Source of the DNA: Actinomycetes bacterium
Lineage (GTDB): Bacteria > Actinomycetota > Actinomycetes > Mycobacteriales > Mycobacteriaceae
Assembly: GCA_022600695.1 (NCBI GenBank)
Contig: JAHZJY010000206.1
Location: 1 to 12,112, forward strand
Direction of reading: 5' to 3'
Length of the DNA stretch: 12,112 bases
Of the stretch, positions 1 through 5,361 are shown one piece after another. The notes beneath the pieces are model-generated. The model worked only from the letters and a program-made list of their open reading frames with translations, was not told the origin of the DNA and made no database searches. The translations under genes were made by a program, and so were the position numbers. The stretch's first letter is position 1, and every line of letters starts with the position of its first letter.

Positions 1-77
1 GGAGGGACTCGAACCCACACGCTCTTTCGAGCACCGGCACCTAAAGCCGGCGTGTCTGCCAGTTTCACCACACCCGC
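1..77 (-). tRNA. tRNA-Leu, anticodon UAG (3' end cut by window edge)
   Basis: Read on the minus strand, the sequence folds as a class II tRNA. The 5' acceptor strand is GCGGGTG (77-71), followed by a GTG/CAC D-stem with GGCAGA in the loop. The anticodon stem is CCGGC/GCCGG with loop TTTAGGT, so the anticodon is TAG, reading Leu CUN codons. A 15-nt variable arm (GCTC-GAAA-GAGC helix) and a TTCGAGT T-loop follow. Only the first base of the 3' acceptor strand lies inside the window; the rest lies beyond the left edge. The T-stem GTGGG/CCCTC has one U-U mismatch. The long variable arm plus the UAG anticodon make the identity secure. Confidence 0.93.
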
Positions 78-186
78 AAAGTGCGCAGAGCCTATCTCAC
101 GGCGCGTACGCCGAATCGGTTGCGGGATGGCGACCGAGCATGTGAAGGTGCCCACGGGCCCGAAGTCAGGGACTTGAGATCGCTAC
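78..186. other. intergenic region between divergent tRNA-Leu and repeat-protein gene
   Basis: About 110 bp with no coding potential I can support. It must hold the tRNA promoter leftward and the repeat-protein promoter rightward. I see no convincing TANNNT at a leaderless distance from either ATG of the rightward gene. Confidence 0.5.
89..115 (-). promoter_or_regulatory. possible tRNA-Leu promoter (weak)
   Basis: On the minus strand a TAGGCT hexamer (94-89) fits the mycobacterial TANNNT -10 pattern and lies 11 nt before the mature tRNA 5' end. A TTCGGC (115-110) sits 15 nt further upstream and is a poor -35. A short inverted repeat (cggcg-cgta-cgccg, 100-113) falls between them. This rests on position and a weak match only. 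Confidence 0.25.
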
Positions 187-1389
187 ATGAAGGGCGCGGC
201 CATGGGCGCGAGAAGCACAGCAGCAACACTGACGACAACACTCCTCGCAGCCGGCGCGCTGGGCACCGCCCTTTCTGCACCGGCCGAGGCCAGCTGCGCC
301 TCGGCGTTCGGGTTGTTCAGCACCGACCCGGACCGCTGCACCAGCAGCCCACTGGGTATCGCCATCGCGATCGGCGAGAATGCCGGGGCCCGGGCGGCGA
401 GCCTCCTCGGTATCGCGTTCGCCGCCGGTCCGGACTCCGTCGCCGACGCCTCGAGTGGCGCTCTCAACATCGCCGTGCAATTGGGCGCCAACGGCGCCGC
501 GGTGGCCGATGGTTTCTTGAACTTCGCAGCGAACGTCTCGCTGGGCACGACGGTGCCGGGCGGGTCCGAGGTCAGGGCCCAGGGCGGATTCGGCAACATC
601 GCGATCAACCTGTTCGGCGATGGAACCGAACTCCCTGACGAGGGCCTGTCGGTCGTCGCCGACGGGATACTGAATGTCGCGCTGAATCTCGGCGGGAGGA
701 ACAACGCAGTGCTGGCCGGCCGCAACGGAGACAACGGCACCCTCAACGCGGCGGTCAGCATGATGGGCACCAGGAGCAACGTCGTCGCAGCGGACGGATT
801 CCTCAACGGCGCCGCCCAACTCGGCGGCACCGACAACCGCGCTTTCGCCTCCAACGGGACAGCGAACGTCGCCGCTCAACTCGGCGGCACCAACAACGAG
901 GTCTACGCGCGGAACGGGGCCGCCAACGCCGCAGCCCAGATGGGCGGCTCCGACAACCAGGTCTACGCGCAGAACGGGGCCGCCAACGCGGCCGCTCAGG
1001 CCGGGGGCACCGGTAATGTCGTCCGCACCGCCAACGGGTCGGCCAACGCCGCAGCCCAGATCGGCGGAGACGACAACCGCGTCGAAGCCGGCGGGGACGG
1101 CGGGGCCGATGGTTACTTCACCGCGGCGTTCAGCATCCTGAGCAGCGGGCAGGGGGCACTTCAGGAGAACACCGTGCTGGCCGGACCCGGCCCGCTGTCG
1201 GTTGCCGGATCCATCGGGCAGGATTCGGCAACCGTCGTCCAGAGCGGACCCGGTATCAACATCAACCGGTCCTCGGCGGCGGCGCGCCGGGCAGCGGCGC
1301 GGTCCCGGCCGGCGACTGTCGCCGGGACCGCGGCCACGACGGCAAAGGCCCCCGGCGCCGCGACGGCCAGGACATCGGGCCGCCGCTGA
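187..1389 (+). CDS. exported 20-residue-repeat protein, function unknown
   Basis: 400 aa from ATG 187. ATG 202 (Met6) is an equally good start because AAGGG sits about 7 nt before it. The N-terminus is a Sec-type signal peptide: few basic residues, a hydrophobic Leu/Ala/Thr stretch (about 12-30) and an AEA site near residue 36. The mature protein opens with two Cys (37, 51), possibly a disulfide, then a CTSSPLGIAIAIG segment. From about residue 91 to 303 it is built of degenerate repeats G-x-x-N-x-A-A-Q-x-G-G-x-x-N-x-V-x-A-x-N. Five regular 20-residue copies span 204-303. The last ~40 residues are Ala/Arg-rich, basic and probably disordered. I see no enzymatic motif. The spacing of Gln, Gly and Asn suggests a beta-solenoid; trimeric-adhesin-head or curlin-like folds are possible but unproven. 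I recall similar exported proteins in mycobacteria, annotated as hypothetical. It is not part of the conserved block to its right. Confidence 0.85.
   Translation: MKGAAMGARSTAATLTTTLLAAGALGTALSAPAEASCASAFGLFSTDPDRCTSSPLGIAIAIGENAGARAASLLGIAFAAGPDSVADASSGALNIAVQLGANGAAVADGFLNFAANVSLGTTVPGGSEVRAQGGFGNIAINLFGDGTELPDEGLSVVADGILNVALNLGGRNNAVLAGRNGDNGTLNAAVSMMGTRSNVVAADGFLNGAAQLGGTDNRAFASNGTANVAAQLGGTNNEVYARNGAANAAAQMGGSDNQVYAQNGAANAAAQAGGTGNVVRTANGSANAAAQIGGDDNRVEAGGDGGADGYFTAAFSILSSGQGALQENTVLAGPGPLSVAGSIGQDSATVVQSGPGININRSSAAARRAAARSRPATVAGTAATTAKAPGAATARTSGRR
796..1095 (+). repeat. five tandem 60-bp units encoding 20-residue repeats
   Basis: In-frame units cover residues 204-223, 224-243, 244-263, 264-283 and 284-303. 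Conserved positions are Asn4, Ala6-Ala7, Gln8, Gly10-Gly11, Asn14, Val/Ala16 and Asn20. Units 3 and 4 share long identical stretches at DNA level (for example gcggaacggggccgccaacgc-like blocks near 909 and 969), so they look recently duplicated. More divergent copies precede them at residues 91-108, 109-133, 160-180 and 184-203. Confidence 0.85.
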
Positions 1390-1451
1390 GTGTCCTGTGA
1401 GGAGCACAGCGGGCGGGAATTCGGGCCGCCGCGGTGATGCCCGCCCCCCTC
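1390..1451 (+). terminator. possible terminator after the repeat-protein gene (weak)
   Basis: Just after the stop there is a small hairpin ctgtg-aggag-cacag (1395-1409). A 7-bp G/C stem follows, gggcggg (1411-1417) with cccgccc (1440-1446), enclosing a 22-nt loop. Neither is followed by a T-run, so this is a structural hint only. Confidence 0.25.
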
Positions 1452-1465
1452 AGACGGTACCGTCT
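1452..1465. promoter_or_regulatory. perfect 14-bp palindrome over the lprD -10 element (likely operator)
   Basis: AGACGGTACCGTCT is identical to its reverse complement. It contains the hexamer TACCGT (1458-1463) that serves as the predicted lprD -10 box, so a bound protein would block RNA polymerase. Size and symmetry fit a dimeric repressor such as a TetR-family protein; the regulator is unknown and none is encoded in the window. Confidence 0.55.
1458..1463 (+). promoter_or_regulatory. -10 element of lprD, leaderless arrangement
   Basis: TACCGT matches TANNNT and lies at -12 to -7 from the GTG at 1470, so transcription is predicted to begin at the G of the start codon. No -35 consensus or Shine-Dalgarno sequence is visible, as expected of leaderless mycobacterial genes. 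Confidence 0.55.
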
Positions 1466-1469
1466 TGAT

Positions 1470-1862
1470 GTGCCCATGCGCCGCCGCCGCAAGTACGGCC
1501 TGCTGGTCTTGGCGATCGTCGCCGCGGCCGGCTGCCTGGCGCTGGGCTGGTGGCAGCTGAGTCGCTGGGAGTCGAACTCGGGCAGCTTCCAGAACCTGGG
1601 CTACGCCCTGCAGTGGCCGCTGTTCGCCGGGTTCTGCCTCTACGCCTACCGCAAGTTCGTCCGCTACGAGCAGGCCCCGCCGGACCCGCCCAGCGCCACC
1701 GATGCCGTCACCGAGATTCCGGCCGGCCTGCTGCCGGAAAGACCGGCAGTCAGCGACCGACCCACCGACGCCACGCTGCTCGAATACAACACTTACCTCG
1801 CTGAACTTGCGAAAGCGGATCACGCCGCCGAAGACGCCGACCAGAACAGGACAACCGCATGA
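1470..1862 (+). CDS. lprD: LprD-like small membrane protein (Rv1343c ortholog)
   Basis: 130 aa from GTG 1470. The frame is open upstream to ATG 1434, but that start would put the operator palindrome inside the gene. GTG 1470 suits the -10 box and the length I recall for the M. tuberculosis protein (about 126 aa); ATG 1476 is also possible. After a basic start (RRRRK) come a hydrophobic segment (about 10-27) containing Cys22 and ending LGWWQLSRW, a second hydrophobic stretch (about 45-61), and a hydrophilic tail ending QNRTTA. The family is labelled a lipoprotein, but the lipobox is weak (AAG before Cys22) and the hydrophobic stretch continues past the Cys. A two-helix membrane protein fits better. 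The G-x-W-Q-x-x-R sequence resembles the first membrane segment of SURF1 proteins. It overlaps the next gene by ATGA. Function unknown. Confidence 0.85.
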   Translation: MPMRRRRKYGLLVLAIVAAAGCLALGWWQLSRWESNSGSFQNLGYALQWPLFAGFCLYAYRKFVRYEQAPPDPPSATDAVTEIPAGLLPERPAVSDRPTDATLLEYNTYLAELAKADHAAEDADQNRTTA

Positions 1863-2203
1863 CCGCGCCCGACACCCCACCGATCACCCCGGTCGAGAAG
1901 ATCCGGTCGGCGCTGAACGGCTATCGGGTGCTGGCCTGGATGACCGGTATCTGGTTGATCGCCCTGGTCTACGAGATGGTGCTGAAATACATCGTCAAGG
2001 TGGACAATCCGCCGAACTGGATCGGAGTGGTGCACGGCTGGGTGTATTTCGTGTACCTGCTGTTCACCGCCAACCTCGCGGTCAAGGTGCGCTGGCCGAT
2101 CTCCAAGACCATCGGGGTCCTGCTGGCCGGCACGGTTCCCTTGCTGGGCATCATCGTCGAGCAGGTTCAGACCCGGGAGATCAAGGACCGGTTCAACCTC
2201 TGA
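1859..2203 (+). CDS. DUF3817 integral membrane protein (Rv1342c ortholog)
   Basis: 114 aa. The start ATG overlaps the lprD stop (ATGA, 1859-1862), so the two are co-transcribed and probably translationally coupled. A short Pro-rich N-terminus precedes three predicted membrane helices at about 23-44, 56-76 and 82-102. The HGWVYFVYLL segment (59-68) and GTVPLLGIIVE (91-101) are what I recall as characteristic of the DUF3817 (YdzA-like) family. A polar tail (QTREIKDRFNL) probably faces the cytoplasm. No catalytic motif is evident and the function is unknown. Its persistent pairing with lprD suggests a shared membrane complex, which is inference. Its last codons overlap the convergent rdgB gene by 11 bp. 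Confidence 0.9.
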   Translation: MTAPDTPPITPVEKIRSALNGYRVLAWMTGIWLIALVYEMVLKYIVKVDNPPNWIGVVHGWVYFVYLLFTANLAVKVRWPISKTIGVLLAGTVPLLGIIVEQVQTREIKDRFNL

Positions 2204-2807
2204 CCAGCTCCCGCAACGACGGCACCAGCAGTTCGAGTGCGCGCCCGCGGTGCGAGACTGCGTCCTTCTCCGCCGGAGGCAACTGCGCGGCGCTGCGGGC
2301 CCCGCCGTCCGGAACGAATACCGGGTCATACCCGAAACCGCCGTCGCCCAATGGCTCCCGGGCGATCACCCCTGGCCAACGGCCGCGCACCACGGTGACA
2401 TCACCTGGGCCGGTCCCGGACACCAGCGCGCACGCCGAGACGAACGCCGCCTGCCGCCGGGTGTCGGGGACATCGCCGAGTTGGGCGAGCAGCAGCGAGT
2501 AGTTGGCGGTGTCATCGCCGTGCCCGCCGGCCCACCGGGCCGAGAGCACCCCGGGCATCCCGTTCAGCGCCGTCACCTCCAGGCCGGAATCGTCGGCCAG
2601 CGTCGGCAGACCGGTGGCGGCGAACCCGTCGCGGGCCTTGGCGATCGCGTTCTCCTCGAACGTCGCGCCGGTCTCGGGGGCCTCGTCATAGGGCGCCACG
2701 TCGTCGAGGGCCACCAACGTCAGCCCGGTGACGCCCGCCGCGTCGAGCACCCGGTGCAGCTCAGCGAGCTTTTTGCGGTTACGACTGGCGACCAGCAGCC
2801 GGGTCAT
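2193..2807 (-). CDS. rdgB: RdgB/HAM1 non-canonical purine NTP pyrophosphatase (Rv1341 ortholog)
   Basis: 204 aa. It hydrolyses dITP, ITP and XTP to monophosphates plus pyrophosphate in the cytoplasm, keeping deaminated purines out of DNA and RNA. Family hallmarks are present: N-terminal ASRNRKKLAEL (7-17), TFEENAIAKA (49-58, metal-binding acidic pair), ADDSGLEV (71-78), GVLSARWAG (86-94), GDGGFGYDPVF (154-164) and SHRGRAL (185-191) for base recognition. The frame is open for another 54 codons upstream, but the ATG at 2807 gives the normal family length, and the upstream part lies over the end of rph in another frame. It begins 7 nt after the rph stop, so the two form an operon. Its end overlaps the convergent DUF3817 gene. 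Confidence 0.96.
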   Translation of the reverse strand: MTRLLVASRNRKKLAELHRVLDAAGVTGLTLVALDDVAPYDEAPETGATFEENAIAKARDGFAATGLPTLADDSGLEVTALNGMPGVLSARWAGGHGDDTANYSLLLAQLGDVPDTRRQAAFVSACALVSGTGPGDVTVVRGRWPGVIAREPLGDGGFGYDPVFVPDGGARSAAQLPPAEKDAVSHRGRALELLVPSLRELVRG

Positions 2808-2814
2808 CGCGCGC

Positions 2815-3594
2815 TCAGCTGCCGAACGCCTTCTTCGGCGGCGGCCCGTCCGGAAGCACCCCCGGGTAGGGCAGCGCCAGGGCGTCGCGCTGGATGGCGA
2901 ACAGCCGATCGCAGGACGCCAGGGCGGCGTCGAGCATCTTGTCCAGCGTGGAGCGCGGGAAGGTGGCACCCTCGCCGGTGCCCTGGATCTCCACCAGGGT
3001 TCCGGTGTCGGTGGCCACCACGTTCATATCCACCTCGGCGCGGGAGTCCTCCTCATAGGGCAGGTCGACGCGCACCCGGCCGTCGACCACCCCGACGCTG
3101 ACCGCGGCGATCGCACACGACAGCGGCCTGGGATCGGAGAGCTTGCCGGCCGCGGCCAGGTAGGTGACCGCATCACAGAGCGCCACATAGGCCCCGGTGA
3201 CGGCCGCGGTGCGGGTGCCGCCGTCGGCTTGGAGCACATCGCAGTCCACAGCGATGGTGTTCTCCCCCAGCGCCGCCAGGTCGATACAGGCCCGCAACGA
3301 ACGCCCGACCAGACGGCTGATCTCCTGGGTGCGTCCGCCCAGTCGGCCCTTCACCGACTCCCGATCGGACCGGGTGTGGGTGGCCGCGGGCAGCATCGCG
3401 TACTCGGCGGTGAGCCAGCCCAGTCCGGAGCCCTTGCGCCACCGCGGCACGCCCTCGTTGACGCTCGCGGTACACATCACCCGGGTTTCACCGAAAGCCA
3501 CCAGAACCGAACCGGCCGGGTGCGAGGTGAAGCCGCGGGTGATGACCACGGGCCGCAGCTCGTCGTCTTCCCGGCCATCCTGTCGTGAAGTCAC
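2815..3594 (-). CDS. rph: RNase PH (tRNA nucleotidyltransferase; Rv1340 ortholog)
   Basis: 259 aa from GTG 3594. This phosphorolytic 3'-5' exoribonuclease trims tRNA 3' tails, releasing nucleoside diphosphates; members form a hexameric ring. Diagnostic segments are [20 protein letters not shown] (61-80), [19 protein letters not shown] (83-101) with Arg88, [16 protein letters not shown] (121-136) with the phosphate-binding Arg128, and [15 protein letters not shown] (177-191) with the metal-coordinating Asp cluster (177, 183, 189). Length and closing KAFG match mycobacterial RNase PH. GTG is chosen because a TANNNT box lies exactly 12-7 nt upstream and the N-terminus (xxREDGRxxDELRPV type) aligns with the family. 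It is first in an operon with rdgB. In M. tuberculosis it follows the Rv1339 gene directly; here an acyltransferase gene intervenes. Confidence 0.96.
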   Translation of the reverse strand: MTSRQDGREDDELRPVVITRGFTSHPAGSVLVAFGETRVMCTASVNEGVPRWRKGSGLGWLTAEYAMLPAATHTRSDRESVKGRLGGRTQEISRLVGRSLRACIDLAALGENTIAVDCDVLQADGGTRTAAVTGAYVALCDAVTYLAAAGKLSDPRPLSCAIAAVSVGVVDGRVRVDLPYEEDSRAEVDMNVVATDTGTLVEIQGTGEGATFPRSTLDKMLDAALASCDRLFAIQRDALALPYPGVLPDGPPPKKAFGS

Positions 3595-3600
3595 GGGGAA

Positions 3601-3606
3601 ACACTA
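3601..3606 (-). promoter_or_regulatory. -10 element of rph, leaderless arrangement
   Basis: On the minus strand TAGTGT occupies -12 to -7 from the GTG at 3594, with the 6-nt spacer ttcccc. This predicts transcription starting on the start codon. No Shine-Dalgarno sequence and no good -35 hexamer are visible. Confidence 0.55.
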
Positions 3607-3664
3607 TCCCGCCTCCGATGTGGCTCTATCGGCCACGCCGGGCCGGATGGCCTCCTGAAACTCG

Positions 3665-3716
3665 CGGTCAACTCCACCCCGGACAAACATGACGGTCGGC
3701 TGACCGATATCCGGTC
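3665..3716. promoter_or_regulatory. cluster of CGGTC/GACCG half-sites upstream of the acyltransferase gene
   Basis: CGGTC occurs at 3665-3669, 3693-3697 and 3712-3716, and its complement GACCG at 3702-3706. The last two form GACCG-ATATC-CGGTC, a 15-bp dyad; the middle pair forms CGGTC-GGCT-GACCG. This could be an operator for the divergent rph/acyltransferase region, but the motif is short and GC-rich. Confidence 0.25.
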
Positions 3717-3755
3717 GCTATCGACGCGGCCGCACGACGATGGCCACAATCACAT

Positions 3756-5288
3756 GTGCCGCGAATGGGAGTCCAGGACGCGCTGTGGCTGGAGATGGAC
3801 CGGCCGACCAATGTCATGGTTGCCGATGTGGCGGTGTGGACCGCCGAGCCGCTGAACTTCGACCGGCTGCAGGCGGCACTCACCGAGCGGCTCGTCGAGC
3901 GCTTCCCGGTGTTCCGCAGTCGAGCGGTCCGCGACATCGACGGTCACTGGTGCTGGGAGCCCGACCCGGACTTCGACATCGACGATCACCTCAGCGCCGC
4001 CACCCTGCCCGACCCCGACGACCCGCGGTGCATGCACGCGCTTGTCGCTGCGCACCGCACCGAGGCACTCGACCGCGACCGGTCGCTGTGGCGGGTGATC
4101 TGGGTGGACCGCTACCGCGGCGGCAGCGCCATCATTCTGCGGAGCCACCACGCGGTGGCCGACGGGATGCGCATGGTCCAGCTGGCGATGAGCTTGTTCG
4201 ACGCCGCCCCCGACGGCGGGGCGATCCTGGGCCCCGGCGTGGCTCAGTACGCCGCATCGCCGGAGCCGGCCCGGGCAGCACCGTTGCGGCGGCTGCGAAG
4301 CGTCGCCGCCGAATCCACCACGGTCGCCCGGCCGGCCGGCCGGCTGCCGGCAAAGGCTCCGCGCCCGCGCACCGCCCGATTGGGCCGCTTCGCGTTGTGG
4401 AACCCGTTGGGCGCGCTGCATTCTGCGGCATCTGCCCTGCGCCGTGCGGCGGCGGCGCGGCGCCGGGCCCTGCCCGCCGGCGGCACGCTGAACGCTGTCC
4501 TCGCCGCCGCTCCCGGTTACGCTGACACCGTCCGCAAGTTCGTCCTCGGCACCCGTAACGACGTGACCATCTGGACCGGAACGGCAAGCGGCTCCAAAGG
4601 GGTCTCCTGGTCGCCGCCGCTGTCGCTGCCCGCGGTGAAGGCCGTTGCCAAGGCCCACGCCTGCACCGTCAACGACGTCCTGGTGGCGACCGTCGCCAGT
4701 GCGCTGCACGACTATCTGCAAACGCAGAACGCACACTGCGCCTCGGTGGCGTTCATGGTGCCGGTCAACCTCAAGCGACTCGATCTGAGCCTGCCGGAGA
4801 CCCTGGGCAACGAGTTCGCCCTCGTGCAACTGGAGTTGCCCACCGGCGAATCCGACCCCGTCGCCGTGCTCACCACCGCCCGGCGGCGGATGAACCGGAT
4901 CAAGAGCGGCAACGAGGCCGCCGTCGCCTTCAGGCTGCAGGAGGCGATCGCCGGAATGAGCCGCACTCTCTACGAGACATCGGTGGAGTTGTTCACCAAC
5001 CGCACGCTGGGAGTGCTTACCAATGTGCCCGGACCGCCGATCCCGGTCTATCTGGCCGGTGCGCTGGTGGAGGGCATCGCCGGCTGGGCCCCGGTTTCCG
5101 GCGACCAGCCGATGAGCTTCAGCATCTGCAGCTACAACGGCGACGTCGTGGTGGGCATCGCCTGCGACACCGAACTGGTACCCGGTTACGAGACCATCGT
5201 CAACGGCTTCGCCGCCGCCTTCGACCGGTTGGTCGCCAAGACTCCCGGAGTCGACATCATCGCCGGCGACTTGCGCAGCCGTCGCTGA
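3756..5288 (+). CDS. WS/DGAT-family O-acyltransferase (wax ester / triacylglycerol synthase type)
   Basis: 510 aa from GTG 3756; ATG 3765 (Met4) is an alternative. The family transfers acyl groups from acyl-CoA to diacylglycerol or fatty alcohols, making storage lipid at the membrane. The catalytic motif HHxxxDG is intact as HHAVADG (131-137), preceded by LWRVIWVDRY (111-120). Later family motifs are WSPPLSLPAVKAVAKA (285-300), TVNDVLVATVASAL (304-317), VPVNLK (335-340) with LGNEFA (350-355), and LTNVPGP (421-427). An Ala/Arg/Pro-rich linker (about 165-245) separates the two halves and helps make the protein somewhat longer than the usual 450-480 aa. Exact substrates cannot be read from sequence. 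It stands alone on the plus strand between two minus-strand genes that are adjacent in M. tuberculosis, so it was probably inserted here. Confidence 0.93.
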   Translation: MPRMGVQDALWLEMDRPTNVMVADVAVWTAEPLNFDRLQAALTERLVERFPVFRSRAVRDIDGHWCWEPDPDFDIDDHLSAATLPDPDDPRCMHALVAAHRTEALDRDRSLWRVIWVDRYRGGSAIILRSHHAVADGMRMVQLAMSLFDAAPDGGAILGPGVAQYAASPEPARAAPLRRLRSVAAESTTVARPAGRLPAKAPRPRTARLGRFALWNPLGALHSAASALRRAAAARRRALPAGGTLNAVLAAAPGYADTVRKFVLGTRNDVTIWTGTASGSKGVSWSPPLSLPAVKAVAKAHACTVNDVLVATVASALHDYLQTQNAHCASVAFMVPVNLKRLDLSLPETLGNEFALVQLELPTGESDPVAVLTTARRRMNRIKSGNEAAVAFRLQEAIAGMSRTLYETSVELFTNRTLGVLTNVPGPPIPVYLAGALVEGIAGWAPVSGDQPMSFSICSYNGDVVVGIACDTELVPGYETIVNGFAAAFDRLVAKTPGVDIIAGDLRSRR

Positions 5289-5310
5289 CCCACGGGGACC
5301 CCGGCCCGGC

Positions 5311-5361
5311 GCGCCCAACACGGGCGCCTCCGACATGCCGGTCGCGGGTGTTCAGCCCGCG
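5311..5361. terminator. convergent-gene hairpins, possible bidirectional terminator
   Basis: Between the convergent acyltransferase and phosphodiesterase genes lie two G/C hairpins: gcgccc-aacac-gggcgc (5311-5327) and cgcggg-(7 nt)-cccgcg (5343-5361). The second spans the phosphodiesterase stop codon. Neither has a T-run, so termination is plausible from position but not shown. Confidence 0.3.

Larger units (their letters stand above)
3595..3755. other. divergent promoter region between rph and the WS/DGAT gene
   Basis: 161 bp without a coding region. The rph side carries the TAGTGT box. The acyltransferase side has the CGGTC half-site cluster and only a poor -10 candidate, CACAAT (3745-3750), which keeps A and T at the two best-conserved positions. 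No terminator or RNA gene is seen. Confidence 0.5.

Noticed and set aside
1..186. tRNA-associated integrated element
   Set aside because: No integrase, direct repeat of the tRNA 3' end or phage gene is visible; the tRNA 3' end faces out of the window, so any such element would lie to the left.
796..1095. CRISPR-like array or non-coding satellite
   Set aside because: The 60-bp periodicity is fully explained by in-frame 20-residue protein repeats; there are no unique spacers between constant repeats.
166..1407. A 413-codon open frame antisense to the repeat-protein gene
   Set aside because: It mirrors the repeats of the plus-strand gene, has a biased low-complexity composition and no recognisable domain, while the plus strand has a signal peptide and regular protein repeats.
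1434..1469. Upstream ATG start for lprD
   Set aside because: It would place the operator palindrome and the -10 box inside the coding sequence; length and promoter spacing favour GTG 1470.
2808..2969. 54-codon upstream extension of rdgB
   Set aside because: It overlaps the end of rph out of phase and has no family similarity; ATG 2807 gives the standard RdgB N-terminus.
3750..5336. A 528-codon open frame antisense to the WS/DGAT gene
   Set aside because: High GC keeps stops rare in this phase. The plus strand encodes all the acyltransferase motifs; the antisense product matches nothing and is Gly/Arg/His-rich.
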